Source of the DNA: Volvox africanus
Taxonomy: Eukaryota > Chlorophyta > Chlorophyceae > Chlamydomonadales > Volvocaceae
Assembly: GCA_030268105.1 (NCBI GenBank)
Contig: BSDZ01000011.1
Span: forward strand, 930,001 to 994,000
Direction: 5' to 3'
DNA: 64,000 bases
Positions 22,220 through 35,115 of the stretch are shown one piece after another. Below the pieces are notes generated by a model, which saw only the letters and a program-made list of their open reading frames with translations, searched no databases and was not told where the DNA came from. The position numbers were made by a program, and so were the translations under genes. The number at the start of each line of letters is the position of its first letter. Position 1 is the first letter of the stretch.

Positions 22220-23140
22220 TGCAGTGTGCAAGGTGTGATGGTGAGGATTGTAACTAGGCGACTATTTATACATTGTACAACCACCGATGAATATATATTT
22301 AATTTCTTTGTTCCTGATTTCAAGCAATATTTGCTAGCCCTTTGCCATGGAAAGCCATGTGACATGTGACGTACTGTACTGCATATCCCTAACGGTATTA
22401 ATCCCGGTGGCATTGAGAGTAAAGGGCTGTAATTAAAGGTATCCAAATTAGTTGCACACGCCGCTGTGAGCCGCCCAGTGCTCAACGCGAGATTTAATGC
22501 AGCAGGTTGTAGAAAGTGAAGCTTGGAGAGATGCCTAGGCTAAACAAGTAATGCGCGAGTGTGCATCCGGAATATTTTGATGCGGCAAACTGAAGTAGTG
22601 GGCGTCCAACAGGGGAGGCGGGGGGCGTATGCGACTCTACATCAGCCAATCTACATTAGGACATTTTTTGCGACCGTTACGGCGAAGATCCTTGGTTCTT
22701 ATGAGCCGCCTCTAACTAAACAAACAGCCTCAGATGATTCCCAGCCTGTCCGTCAGTGACGTCCGCTCATAAAATGCATCGAACTTGTATGTTTTCAACA
22801 GCTAACATCAACCTTCCTGCATCAATTGCGCTACCTAAATAAAGCAGCTATGAAGTTATGATAGCCGCCCCAACAAATCTTACAAATACCCCTCTACCTG
22901 TCCCTTAAAGCTTATCATTATTAATTTGAACTGAAATTTGTCCAGTTGCTTCATTACTTAAAGCCACTGCCTTAAACAAAGGAAATCGGAAGACATGTAC
23001 GGCAAGGCAGCGGGAAACGGATCTCTTAGCCGTTACGAGCGTATTCTCATCTTTCCGTTAACAATTCTTGTACCTGCGTAAAATTGTGCTTCTTAGTGTT
23101 TAATTGCATTCTCTGCAACTTAGATATTGAGAAAGTCGCA
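22220..23140. promoter_or_regulatory. Divergent intergenic region between DUF3253 and MGD1
   Basis: About 920 bases separate the two start codons. The section is AT-rich and must hold both promoters and 5' UTRs. A short non-coding exon for MGD1 cannot be excluded. No named regulatory motif was recognised. Confidence 0.35.
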
Positions 23141-26100
23141 ATGCGGACGTTGCTGCCGCAAGATAACGATGTGTCAGAGCTGCCACCAGTGCTTCCTGCA
23201 TTTTTGCTGCAGCGCCGCACATCGGCGATAACAATTCGCCCGCGCGCGGAGCTGGACCCATCCGCGGAGGACTTGAGCTCACGGCGATGTAGCAATGACT
23301 CAAGCAGCACGTCTGGCGTGGGTCAGAATAAGTCATCCAAGAATGTGGATTTACGGTTTAGCTTCCCGACCATGTTGGGTGGGAGATTCAGCCTTGGACT
23401 CGGCGGCGGTCTATATGTAAGTCGCTTTATCTCCACCATATCATCCACCATATAATTGAATGTCTGTACGCCGGATCTTGCAGCTCGGGGGCACCGGTGA
23501 AGCGAAAGCCAGAAGTCTATGGCGGTTTTTCTGTAGAAGGCATCGTGGTAAGCGCTGAGCAGGCGTTGACACCACTTTGGTTTCATCAAACCCGATGGGG
23601 ATTGCGGATATGTGTAAGGGTATGCCACTTTCACGTTTTCTGCAGTGGTGAAGGACGCGGATCGAAAGCGCATCTTAATTGGAATGTCCAACACGGGTGG
23701 GGGCCACAAAGCGAGTGCTGAGGCAATCCAGGCGGCATTCCAGGAGCGCTATGGAAATAAGTACGAGGTAGGCGTGCCGTGTTACTTGCCGCTGACTGTG
23801 TTTCATCACGTGCGGTGGGCACGTGGGGAACCACCCCTTCAGACTTTTTCTTCGGCTTATAACTATGGTCTTTGACCGGACGTTTGGAGTCGAATTATGC
23901 CCTACTGCAGCTTGTCCTTCCAACTACGCCTTTCGACTGCTGTGCAATCCACGTCGTTGCAATTCTTAACCCGTAGATCTTCCGTCCACATTAGGAGAAT
24001 GCCTTGCCCAACCGCAGATCTTCATTGTAGATCTTTGGAAGGAACACACGCCAGCACCGTTCAATTCCATGCCCGACACGTATTCCTTCCTCGTCAAGAA
24101 CGCCTTCTTGTGGCGCTTTACGTATGAAGTGACCAACCCCAAGCTCATACACGTCCCTTACCTGTCGGCTGTGGGCAGCTTCGTGAGCCGCGGCGTACAT
24201 GAGGCTCTGGATAAGTACCACCCGGACCTGGTGGTAAGATAAGGGTTAGGGCCACTGCCGCAATGGTTGAGCTGAAACGTATTTACATGTGGCTCTTCGG
24301 GCTTGTTGCACCTTGCATTGGAAAAGGGTTGACTTGTGATGAGCTTTCTAGGGAGCCCGGCGACCTTGGACTGCTTCATGCTATGCAGCGGTCTTCAGGC
24401 GTGTTGTGAGGCGGACAGGGCCTAGCGACGGTGAAGGTTTTAGGCAGTCGCGTTACAGGACTGCGTTACATTACCCCCAAGCAGGGGGGGTCGGGGCTAA
24501 TGCTGCCATGGGCGCACTGGGGGAGCGGGGCTGTGTGAATGCAACATCTATGAAGCCACTAGGGATTTGCTTAGCGCATATGATTCGACTGATACGACCA
24601 GTACCTGCTAGCACAGGCATCTATCAGCATACAGGCTTCATGACGGTGGCTTCGTGGGTTAAGGACCGGGGCTTGGAGGACTGATCGTGCAACATTTATT
24701 TCCATGGGTTATAAGTGTAGCTTTCCGGCCTCCACCACCACAGTCTACGATGCCCCTCTTCTCTGATTCGCCCCTCCTATGCCGGTCTCCATCCTGCTGC
24801 CGCTCAACCCGCGGCCGCCTCCGTCCCGGCCACCACCTGCACCCATGTATCCAGGTTTCTGTTCATCCGCTTATGCAGCATATTCCCATTCGCGTGATGA
24901 CTGAGCGCGTCAAGTCTGGCGCCATGCCGCCCACCAACTTCGCCACCGTCGTGACGGACTTCACTACTTGCCACAACACCTGGTTTTGCCCCGGGGCCAC
25001 GAGGTGCTTCGTGCCCACGGAGTACTGCCGGCAGCTGGCACTCGGGAACGGCATGGCGCCACAACAGATCATCCTGCACGGTGAGGGAAGACCATTGCCA
25101 GACAGCTGAATGACTTTTCAAGGATGGGTTCACCGCTCCCCAGGACCCCCGCCACTCGGGGGATTCGCCCTCCACAGCACTCTGCACGGAAGGCACCTCG
25201 GGCCCGGCCTACAGGATTCTGCCTGGACCGGACTCGGAAAGTGCATATACTTAAGGTTACCTACCTTCTGGAGCTTCTGAAAAAGAACGCGTGGATTAGT
25301 TCCCACCATCAGTACGTTCAGTGCACCGCGTACCCATCTTCGTCCTCATGTAGGCCTGCCCATCCGGCCGTCTTTCAGCCGGCCGCTTTCTTCTCGGCCT
25401 GTCCTGCGTCGCTCGCTGGGCATGGACACGGGTCTGCCAGCTGTGCTGCTGGTGGGGGGCGGAGAGGGCATGGGTGCGCTGGAGGAGACGGTCTCGCAAC
25501 TGGATGCGCGCGTGGGGGACAAATGCCAGGTAAAACAAGTGCGGAAAAGGCGGAGGGCTGATACGACTTTGTATCCAAACCGACGGGCGTTAATATACGG
25601 GATGGTCACACGGGATCGAGTTGGTGAAAAGTGCCAGTGCGGGAACAGAGACCGACACGTAAGGAAGTAGGCCGGAAGGGGAGCGTCATGCAGGACAATC
25701 CGCTTTAGTCCCTTGCGTACACTACGTGCATAGAATACACACGTACGCATCATGCGATTTCCGCACATCTCTTGACACCGCTCCTGAGTCTGTGCACGTT
25801 CCCGTTTCTTGTCACTCACACTTGCATCGGCTACCTTTCATTTGCACATGCATAATATTGCTGCCTTCTTGTTCCCTATCCCTGGTCTCCCCTCCTGCGC
25901 AGGTGGTGGTGATCTGTGGTCGCAATCGGAGCCTCCAGGAACGGCTGCGCGCTCGCCCTCAGGGTCCCGGTCACGTGTTGCTGCACGTGTGCGGCTTCGT
26001 GGACAACATCCACGAGTGGATGGGTGCTTGTGACACCATTATCACCAAGGCGGGGCCCGGCACCATTGCAGAGGCCCTCATTTCAGGGATCCCCATCCTG

Positions 26101-27039
26101 CTCAACGGCAATGTGCCTTGCCAAGTGTGTACGGGATCGTGGATGAGACTTGAGAACGGACTAGCACCGGGAAGGAGCCTTGGCTAGTAATATATTGTAC
26201 AGGATGCGGGTTTGCGATTGGGTTGGCGGCTTCTGACGAAGTACATTTCTATATCATGGGGTTGGGGGCTGGGCCAGTGTATCTGATGCAGCCACTTTGT
26301 TGACACGTCCCTACGCGCTCGTCCCGGCTACCTGACCTGATGCTGCGCCTCTTCCCGTAGGAGGAGGGCAACATCCCCTACGTGATCGACAACCGCGTTG
26401 GCGCCTTCGAGACGCGGCCCGATCGCATCGCCTCCATCATTGCCTCGTGGCTGATTGAAGGGGGGGAGGAGCAGCGAGCGGAGTTCACGGCCATGGGGCG
26501 GAGGGCAAAAGCGCTGGGCAGGCCCAAGGTTGGAGATGTGGGGGGCAGACCGAGAAGTGGGCTGCCACTGGGAAGGGAAGTCTCAGACTAAGGGATCACG
26601 TAAATGAGGGACAACTATGCTTCCTACGATTCTGCCAACTCCTTTTCACGGTGTCGCTGCCGCGATTCTAAGGACAGCTGCATGCGATCTTGGCCAATGC
26701 CGCAGGGACAAAACTCGCGCAAAACGCACCCTAGAATGCTGGAAGCGTATCCCCTACGGTGCATTGTTAGCCGTTAGTCGTTGCAGATTTCTGGTCTCGT
26801 GTGCTCTCCCCTGCCCTCCCCTCGTCGGCTCCAGGCTTGTTTTCTCGTGGTTTTGCATATTTGGATTCCTTGCATACACCACCTTTACTCCATTTCTTAT
26901 GCCACAGGCTGTGTACCGCATCGTTGATGACCTGGCGGCTCTTGCAGACGAGCCTTGCTTCGACTTTGGGCCCGCTGCCGCAGCATTGCTGGGGCAGCGA
27001 AACGGTGCGGCTGCGACCGCCGTGGCGGCGGCTGTCTAA
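23141..27039 (+). CDS. MGD1: Monogalactosyldiacylglycerol synthase (UDP-galactose:DAG galactosyltransferase)
   Basis: Nine exons with consistent phases: 23141-23416, 23484-23547, 23646-23767, 24018-24233, 24855-25080, 25354-25529, 25903-26124, 26361-26528, 26908-27039; 533 residues, the plant family's usual size. The enzyme transfers galactose from UDP-Gal to diacylglycerol at the plastid envelope, making MGDG, the main thylakoid lipid. Family motifs: [20 protein letters not shown] (glycine-rich N-domain loop with the conserved His), [70 protein letters not shown] (GT28 nucleotide-sugar fold), VVVICGRN and [15 protein letters not shown] (UDP-sugar pocket), [11 protein letters not shown]. The first 90 residues are Ser/Arg-rich and fit a transit peptide. 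The tiny second exon (64 bases) is forced into its frame by phase, giving an Arg-rich linker; it is the least certain part. The C-terminus ends in an Ala-rich tail. Confidence 0.93.
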
Positions 27040-29339
27040 TATGTTGTACTGCATGTGGCTTGGTGACAAGCGTTTGAGATAGCAAGCCAGCTGAGGGCCG
27101 TGCGCCACTAGGGCGGCGGCAACGCTCCGGGCTGCCGTAACCGTGTGTGTGAGCATGCACGCCTGGCCTCGGCGTTGGCAAGGTCAGTGACATACGCCCA
27201 GTACGTTGTCGTGAGTTATCAGCCTTCACGATATGGCTTATGCTGTTAAAATCCCACTGTGACCGGTTTCCATGGGCTAGCGTAGGAACTTCCGTGCAGA
27301 TTGCATATGGCGGATCGTGGTGCGGAACGGAAGGTACAGCAAATGTCCTCCAATAGTGGTGAATCTGTTTGTGAGGCCACGTATGGGAATTGGATAGGTG
27401 TACGACTTCATTTGTATTGTGTCGACCCTATTGCTGAATCTTGCTGTGTCACGGTGTTGGGGCACAGAAATGCCTGGTCGATTCCATGCAGTGGCGTGGC
27501 TGAGCGTGGTGCAAGTAAGCCGCAAGGGCGAGGAGCTACGAGGGTGCTAAGTATGCGGAGGAAAGCTGAAAAGCGTGAGGCAGTGCGGGGTCATGAGCAC
27601 CGCATCACCACCAAGAGCCTGCGGAAGCTAAGATGAAGGTGTTTTCTGCGCTGAATGTTGAAATCTTCTCATACCTAGTTCTATCTTGGAACATGTAATG
27701 TTGGCGGTAAGGGTTAAACGGAGGTTACGACTTCCTGACACGGGAATGACGCGGTTCAGGGGACGTGATAATTTACTTATGCGGATAGGTAGACCTCAGA
27801 TAGATAACAAAACTGCGGTGGCACTGATAAGGTACATTAGGAGTCTGTCGGCAGCCCCAATCGCAAGGATCACGTGAGGCAGCGTGGAAGAATGCGATGG
27901 AAAGTAGAGCTGCGCGAAGGGGGCCAGGAGAGGGGCGTCTTAAGATTTCCTGGATGTATACCCGGTGCACTGGAAAATGGGGTTGATGTACAAGGTTGTA
28001 TGGGCGGAGGTGCAGGTCTGCCTGGGACGAGAGGTGGTCTCATAAGGATCACCCGCATCTCTCTGAGAGAGAGATGCATGTTTCTGCAGCGTGGATTAAA
28101 CAGAGTGCGTCCTGCATATGCTTGTGATTGCCGCCGCACCATGCGCGGGAATGATGCCCTCTTGTGCGACCAGGAAGTTGGGAGATGGCGTACAGTAGAT
28201 TCCAGGGCTTTTCCTTTTCGAGATGGGTTCAATAAAGTGCCGCTCGTACGACTGTTTTGTGAAAGGTAGCTACGATGCGCTGTCATAACCCCCCTGCATT
28301 CCCTTGTCAAGCCTAGGCTAACATCCTGACTTGCGGGTGGCAGACAACATAGGCCGTGGCTTGAACGTATATGGCAAACGGCAAGTGCAGTAAGTGGACT
28401 TCCAAGTCAGGTGGGCCCGGGCATTTGAGATGGGGCCCCGCAAGTCCTGATAGTACCTACGATATCTTGAAACGTCCTGCACCTGAACGAAAAGTGAAGA
28501 TGCACGCTGCGCGTGTGGAGGTCTTAAAGTGGGAAACGGTCCCGGGTATACGGAAGTGGTCCCAGTATATCGTTCGTGTCCGGCAGAAAGGAGAGGTAGC
28601 CTGAACGTTTGGTGGGATGCCCGTGGCTATCCTGTTGCCTTCATCAGCTCTTTACCTTGCAACAGGAACTCGAAGACCAGTTTACATTCCATGCGGAAAG
28701 AGTCGAGTGGTTACAAAAAGATTCATTCTTGCAGTGTACAAAAACGTAGGATGCAAAAGTGGCACTGACTTCACGTGGTGGAATTGATACACCCAGCTTG
28801 TCCTTGACTATAGATAAGGGGGTCATATTATGGTTGATGATGCAAGAAGCCGCACGGCCCGTATCGATCTAGCACGTATGAGCCTAACTAGCGAAAGGGA
28901 CAAAAGAAGCCAAAGGTTTGAGGCGGGGAACCTAGCAGTCCGAACTGAAAATGAGCTATGGTTAGCTAAGCTACTTCTTTTTACCTGATTGCATAGAAGC
29001 TCTGATGACTTTTCCATTTGGCAGCAAAACATGGTGCCGTGATTCTAGGGTGAAAAGACGGGTTCGCCGGTTTGGTCGTTGTGCCGTACATTTCGAGGGC
29101 AGGCCTAGGGAACATTGTCCATTTCCTAAGGACTGATGATCAATTTTTGTTATTTAGGGGCATATTTTGTTATAATTGAAGGTGGGTCTTCCTTGGGTTT
29201 TTGTCAGGCTTCTCAGTTCTCACCCTTCGGGCTGTCGTCGAGACAAGTTCCTCCAGAAATATATGAGATTATGAAACAAGATCTCTATGAAATAGTACTA
29301 TTGTAACTTTTGGTGGGCTCCACGTGTCGGGGAGTAGAA
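27040..29339. other. Intergenic region after MGD1, no gene seen
   Basis: The plus strand is G/T-rich over most of 27040-28800, consistent with a long MGD1 3' UTR; a TGTAA lies near 27692. Open frames of 77-146 residues on both strands show no domain, no plausible splice sites and no codon-like pattern. A perfect short hairpin at 28055-28077 is listed separately. The last 500 bases should contain the promoter of the BTB-PHR gene. Confidence 0.4.
28055..28077. repeat. Short perfect hairpin
   Basis: GCATCTCTCT (28055-28064) is complementary to 28068-28077 with a 3-base loop, in the probable 3' flank of MGD1. It may be chance in a CT/GA-rich stretch. Confidence 0.5.
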
Positions 29340-32300
29340 ATGAACTCCAGCCCGTCGGAGAACTCAAGCCCTGTATGGTCCACGAAGGTAATGTTTACCT
29401 TGAAAATGCGAGACTTTATCTGTCATTTCATCGATTGCACTTTACCCTGGGGGTCCTGGCAACTTCGGACATCAAGTGGGCATCACGCAACCGTGCATGC
29501 TAGTTGAGGGGTAAAACTGCTTAGTCACTGTGGCTACTTGTAGGATACTTCATCTATCGGAGCGGACGCCAGTACGTCAGGTCGTGTAGATGCTGGCGCT
29601 ACTGTGCCGTCAGCAAACGGCCGCCCGAGCAGCTGCAGTATGGATGTAGCTCTATCAAGGTTTAAGGCTGGAGCGTCCAGTTTTCATACATTGATTGGCG
29701 AACTAGTTGCAGCAACGGAGGCGGAACGCAAGGCGCTAGAGGAAGCGCGACGGCAGCTTGAGGAGGAACGATCGCAATGGGAGCTCGAGCGCCAGCGAGT
29801 GCAAACAATACTACATGACGTGGAGCAGGTAAACCATGCGAATAGTCCCCTGGGCCCACTGTGTTGCTGTCCGATTTTTAAACAGGGGAGGGGACAAGGA
29901 CAAAGCATGCAGGGGTTTTTGGGTTAGACTGCTAACTCGTTGCTACAAAACGACTTACCGAAGTAAGCCCACACTCGATAGGCTGACGAAACAGCATATT
30001 GTATGTGCCGCTGGATTGCCCTGGGTTAGCCATCACTCAGCAAGTAGATCGAGGACACCTATTCACATGCCATGCTTGGCCACATGGGGTGCTGAGCGCT
30101 TTCTGATAGCATGGGGTATATCTGCCGGTGCAGACGTACAGTCTCCTGGTCAAGTTGCCTTGCCCGGCTATTATGTTACCTGCATACTGACGCCCCAAAC
30201 GCTGCAGCCGTATTACGTGGTGCTAATGACAATCTGAGGCTCTTACAAGCTCCCTTGAATTGTTACAACCATGCATACCAGGGATAGCAGTGCTCGCATC
30301 CCCCACTTCCGCTGACCCTGGCAGCCGCAGCCGTCCCCAATACGCGTGGGCTTGAAGAATGCAGGACCTGGGTTTGGAACATGTGCCGGGGGGTGTATGG
30401 TAGTTGCTTGGAGCATTGCACGAAGCTCAAAGCCACCACCTGATGACGGCCGGTGTCGATCTTAAGCAATTTTGCAGGTGCCCAACCCGATCTGCACCTG
30501 GTCGCCGTGGCTTCATTGCAAGGCATGCGCAGCTTGGCATGCAAGCTGATTCAGCGTCGAAGTCCAGTATGTGGCGACCCAGGCGATGTAGACGGTGTTA
30601 ATTGCAACGTGGCGGGGCGGCAGTCTTGATGCGGCTCACCACACGGTGTACTGCCATCTCACGTCAGCCCCAGTCCACTTGCCATTCTTGCTACGGTGTG
30701 CACCGCACACCAATCGTGTCATTATCATGATATCCCACGCGTATAACCTGCCTGGGGTTCTGGCCTTTTTCCCTTGCAAACATTGGCTAACTAGGTGACG
30801 CTCAACGTGGGTGGCCGGAAGTTCACCACCTCGGTCAATACACTGCGCAATGCGCCCAACCCCTCCCTCTTCAACGCTATGTTCAGCGGCCGCCATAAGC
30901 TGACGAAGGACGAAGAGGGCTGCTACTTCATTGACCGGGACGGCCGTCATTTCCACGACATCCTCAATTAGTGAGCGAGGGCCTGAGGGGACGAAGGCAG
31001 CGGTGGTGATTGAGTAGGAGCCAGCAGCCAAAGGATATGCCATTCGCTGCAGCTCACGTGGCGGTTAATAGCGTCTTCCTCAACTAAGGTTCTCAGTTGT
31101 GCAAGGGTGCGGCATGTGGGTGAGGCCCTAAAAGAGCGCCGCTCCAGATCGGCACAACGCTAAGCTTAAGTTTATGTTAATATTCCAGGCGACGTATACA
31201 CATGCCGCGGATTTTGCCACCACGACACCATTGCTTCGTCGCACCTCCTGAGACGCCACACATCGTTGGCTGACCTCCTTACTGGGCCCACAGCGCCGCA
31301 CGTCCTTACCTGCCATATTTGTAAACCCTTTCCACTCGTTTGCCGCAAAATTTGTGCAGTCTGCGAGACGGCCACTTCAATTACCCGGGTCCCGTACTTC
31401 CCCTGTCCGATACGTCGGGGTCAGCGTTCTCTGGCAGTAGCTCGTTCGGCACGCCGGCCCCTACTGCTGCCGATATTAAGTATCTACTGGAACTGCGTGC
31501 TGAGGCTAACTACTATGGCCTCACGGGCCTCATGGCAGCAATCGACCGCTTCCCGCACGGCCTGACGAGGGTTGCCCGGGCGGCTGCCCTCAATATGGAA
31601 GACTCGTGGATGTGGGTCGGGGGTAGGGTGCGGTGGGGATCGCAACAAAGATCGCCGTCCTGGCGGGGCTAGTATGCAATGGGGTCAGGGGTGGAGGGTA
31701 AAGAATTTTGTGGCCCCGACACAAAGTTGAACAGGTGCAGGTGTACATCCACGTACATGTAAGTTGGATGCGTACCTGCACCAGCTGGGGTATCCGATGT
31801 GGATTGGGTTGGGGATGCGGCTAGGTACTTTTGGGGGACGTATCCGGCAACATGAAACCGACACGTGGGGAAGCACACTTCGTCGTCGGCATCGGCTAAG
31901 GCATCGATTTTTTAAACCACATACGAAAAGATTACCAAAGAAAACCTTAACGGTAATACATTTGCATAGGTTTGGGATGTACACGGTGTCCATACCGTGG
32001 GAATCTGTATGGTGACATGCTATCGTACCACCGTACAAGCAGACGCAAGCCTGCTGTCTTTTGGATGGCGCGTTTGGGACTACGTTATCTCAGGTGCCGC
32101 CCACGTGCACCTTTGAAGCCCCACAATCACGCGTCTCAAGGAAATAAGCGCAATAACAATGAATAGAATATTAACGCAATAACTTCTCATGCTCGCTGTA
32201 CCCTAAAAGCCGCTTAACACTAAACTGCGCATATCGGTCCCCTATAGGTACGAGGATGGTCAGGACGAGCTGGTGTTCACTGTGGATAAACCGGTTCAGC

Positions 32301-32659
32301 TGTTAGGTGTTGGACTATGTGGCACCGAGGGCGGGCTGACAGTAGAAATGGAACTCTACGAGGTGGACCCGGATGATTACAACCGTGAGTTGGCCACCTG
32401 CTGCTCGGCCGCGCAGTCATTCACCAAGGCTGATGGCAGCGTTCTGCGGTTAATGCTGCCGGACCCAGCACTGCTACAGCCGGGCAAATATTACATGTTG
32501 TCAGCCCTGATTAAGGGCTCGGAGTCATACTGCTGTGAGGAGTGTCTGGAGACGGTAATTGCGGGTGGCGTAACGTTGACCTTCCAGCCCTGGGAGTCGC
32601 CCAACGGCACATCAGAGCAGCGCGGGCAGTTCCCGGAGCTGTACATCCGGGTACTTTGA
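29340..32659 (+). CDS. KCTD-type BTB (T1) plus PHR-domain protein
   Basis: Five exons: 29340-29387, 29544-29828, 30795-30970, 31360-31611, 32248-32659; 390 residues; all junction phases agree. A short Ser-rich start (MNSSPSENSSPVWSTK) is followed by a charged coiled coil at about 65-111 (AERKALEEARRQLEEERSQW). A BTB/T1 domain at 112-180 has the KCTD hallmarks VTLNVGGRKFTTSVNTLR and YFIDRDGRHFHDILNYLRDG. A Ser/Gly linker precedes LRAEANYYGLTGLMAAI, the conserved helix after KCTD BTBs. A PHR-like domain fills 254-390 (ELVFTVDKPVQLLGVGLCG, then LYIRVL at the end). KCTD BTBs typically pentamerise and bind Cullin-3, and PHR domains of BTBD1/2 bind substrates, so a ubiquitin-ligase adaptor role is a fair inference. 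The combination lacks the BACK domain that links BTB to PHR in BTBD proteins. Confidence 0.85.
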
Positions 32660-34377
32660 GGCAGGAAGATTGAGCGACGGGGTGGATCCAGGTGATGTGG
32701 CGCGCGGGAGTGATAGGTAGAGGTAAAGGTAAAGGTTTGCAGTGCGACGCGGGAGGGCAGAATGCTTTTAATGCTGAAGGGCGGATTCCGGGGCCGACTT
32801 GGAGATCAGGGCCAGCGGATACAAGAGCGGGAAAGGCCTATGCACAAAAGAGTAGGCATGGCATCTAGCAGGCCGTGTGTTGGGCAGCGGGAAAACGGTA
32901 AGTTCCTATGGATTTACGCCTGCCCGCACATGGATGTGGCTTATAAAAGGTTTTGCGACAGGGTCACACGGGTCTGCCGATGAGGGAATTATCGAAGCGC
33001 GCGTTGGCTCCCTCATGGCAACTTTATAGAGGCTTGGGAACGAGGTGGTGGTCGGCGAGCTGATACTGCAGCACGGTGCTTGGGAACGCGAGGTGTGCAG
33101 TATTTGTTGATCCGTGCGTCCAGTCCTGCATCATCATGGGTGGCTATTGGACTCTGATTGCGCAGGACTGAGCCCTGTCCACGTTTCAATCCCTACATCA
33201 GTTAGCGGTGTCCGTAATACCGGCCAGCTGCCGCGAAGGCTTACTGAGCCTTCTGATTTAGCAAACCTGCATTTCTTCTGGGCCGTGTGCGTACAGTAAG
33301 CACGTGTGCAGGGTGCCGTGCTGCGTGATGGCCTGCGTGGCGAGCGATGATATGGTCCTTTCATGACCGGATTAGGAGGGCGGCAGATTAGCTCATGAAG
33401 GAATCCCAACCGGATCAGAGCAGACATCATTTTTATTTCTCGGCTTTTGACAGCAACTTTCCCCTGCGTAGCTCTGCTCGATTGCACTTCACCAATCACA
33501 TACGCATATGCTTACATGTGCACACCCACGGATATGGCTTACACACCTCGGCAACCGCGACCGCCACGACTTTTAGGATTTCTTGCCAGCAACCGGCTTA
33601 TGCAACAAGCCCCAAAGTCAAGAACTGAACTCGTGCACATGATTTATGTCAACACCCGAAGCCTCCTAGCTGCTATCACATAAAGCACGATGACTGACAA
33701 TGATATCAGCCCTTTCGACAATAGCCGCGCGGAAATACGCTGTAGCCCTTATTTCCAAACTCCACGCAACAGCACACATACCAAGACGGGCAACAGCAGT
33801 CCGTTATGTTAGCCATGTCACCGCTGCGAAGTGCCTGTTTCCCCCCCACACACAATTAGCCACAACCTTCCCGCTTCCTGTTCCACGATTAGATGACAGC
33901 GCCCATCTAAAACCTGTGAGAGCGGGTAAAAAGCCGCAGACCCCGGCCTCTATCCCACGAACGTTCCCCAACTATGGAGGTGCCGCTGTTGCCGTTTCCA
34001 CCCTCACCAGCAGTGCAGTCTACGTGACCACCAGAATCCAGCTGCTGCCGCTCGGGGCTAGCTGGCACCTGACGTGTTGCCTCCGGGTTGCGAATACACC
34101 TAAGTGGCTCTACACTTACTAAAAACGGCTGCAGGTATACACATTTGTAAGAAAGCAAAGCTGGTTCACACCTCTGTGATCGACCATTACCCCCTCCAGC
34201 CCAAGTCCTACCCTTCTAAAACCCAGCCCCAACGCTTACCAATACATCACGCGAGCCATAACACCGGTTCCTTTCCTCCCGAATCCCAGTACACGCAGTC
34301 AAGCCCGATCCCATAACCCCTAAATCCTCTCGGAGGCCCTCTTCCCGGGGACCTCCGTCATGATGCCGCGACCCAGT
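32660..34377. other. Convergent intergenic region, no gene seen
   Basis: Bases 32660-33110 are G/T-rich on plus (3' flank of the BTB-PHR gene) and 33480-34377 are C/A-rich on plus, i.e. G/T-rich on the EIF6 strand. The switch between them probably marks where the converging transcripts end. No domain was recognised in the open frames, the longest being 140 residues. Confidence 0.4.
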
Positions 34378-35115
34378 TCAAGCCATGGTATCGATGAGGC
34401 TTGCGCGCAGGTCATTGATGATGTTCATGGGCTGCGCGTCACGCAACTTAAACACGCTCTCAATTACGGATAGCTCCGTCGACGTGGTGTCCAGCCCGCA
34501 GAATGCCGTCCAGTCATTGGCCACGAGGCCTGCGCCGATAACATCGCTACCACGGTTTACCGTTCCGGCAACGAGGGGGATCTGCAATAGGCTGGACAGC
34601 TCGTCCAGGTCCTCGATGCTGGTCTTGGGGTGCACGAGGCCGCCCTGGTTGGTGAAAGCGCAGTAGCTGCCTACAAGCACATTACCCGCCACGGTCTGCC
34701 GGAAAACCTCCACTCCGAGGACGTCTGCAACTATCTCCTCGGTCTCACGGTCGATGTCTGGGTGGATGAGGGCGACATAGTCATTACAGGCAATGCAGTT
34801 CCCAAGCGCGGATAGGCGCTCATCGATGCGCTGCACAACGACCTCGTCGGGCAAGCAGTTGCGGATGTGAGTGAGCTCCTGGTCAGATGTCGTGTTAGGC
34901 AGCAGCAGGCCATTTCGGTTTCCCACGGTTAGCCGACCAACTAGCCGTGTGCCAGCAACAGACGACTTAATGACGGGAATATGGTCGCTGAGCTCGGCTT
35001 CAAAGACGCTATAAAAGTTCTCCGCCCCGCCCAGGGCACATATGCAATATGCGTTAGTCAGCTTAGCGAACACGCCCACATCATTGCTATTTTCAAACTG
35101 ACAGCGTGTCGCCAT
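34378..35115 (-). CDS. EIF6: Eukaryotic translation initiation factor 6 (60S anti-association factor)
   Basis: A single uninterrupted frame of 245 residues, the canonical eIF6/Tif6 length. It starts [20 protein letters not shown] and shows the five-fold repeated pentein motifs, e.g. [42 protein letters not shown] and [20 protein letters not shown], with the conserved central [15 protein letters not shown] segment. eIF6 binds the nascent 60S subunit in the nucleolus and cytoplasm, is required for 60S biogenesis, and blocks premature 40S joining until released by SBDS/EFL1. The gene has no intron although all well-modelled neighbours are intron-rich, so it may descend from a retrocopy or have lost its introns. 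It is convergent with the BTB-PHR gene and divergent from the VHS gene. Confidence 0.97.
   Translation of the reverse strand: MATRCQFENSNDVGVFAKLTNAYCICALGGAENFYSVFEAELSDHIPVIKSSVAGTRLVGRLTVGNRNGLLLPNTTSDQELTHIRNCLPDEVVVQRIDERLSALGNCIACNDYVALIHPDIDRETEEIVADVLGVEVFRQTVAGNVLVGSYCAFTNQGGLVHPKTSIEDLDELSSLLQIPLVAGTVNRGSDVIGAGLVANDWTAFCGLDTTSTELSVIESVFKLRDAQPMNIINDLRASLIDTMA

Noticed and set aside
25124..25240. Candidate MGD1 exon containing RGIRPP
   Set aside because: It resembles the GLPIRP motif by chance. The true motif (GLPIRPSF) is found in phase at 25354, so this stretch is intron.
28055..28077. Hairpin as a possible terminator or miRNA precursor
   Set aside because: It is only 10 bp within a simple CT/GA stretch; too short for a miRNA precursor, and nuclear genes do not use such terminators.
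27874..28269. 131-codon open frame on plus after MGD1
   Set aside because: It lies in G/T-rich sequence that looks like a 3' UTR. Composition is Arg/Gly-heavy without any motif, and an equally long frame lies opposite.
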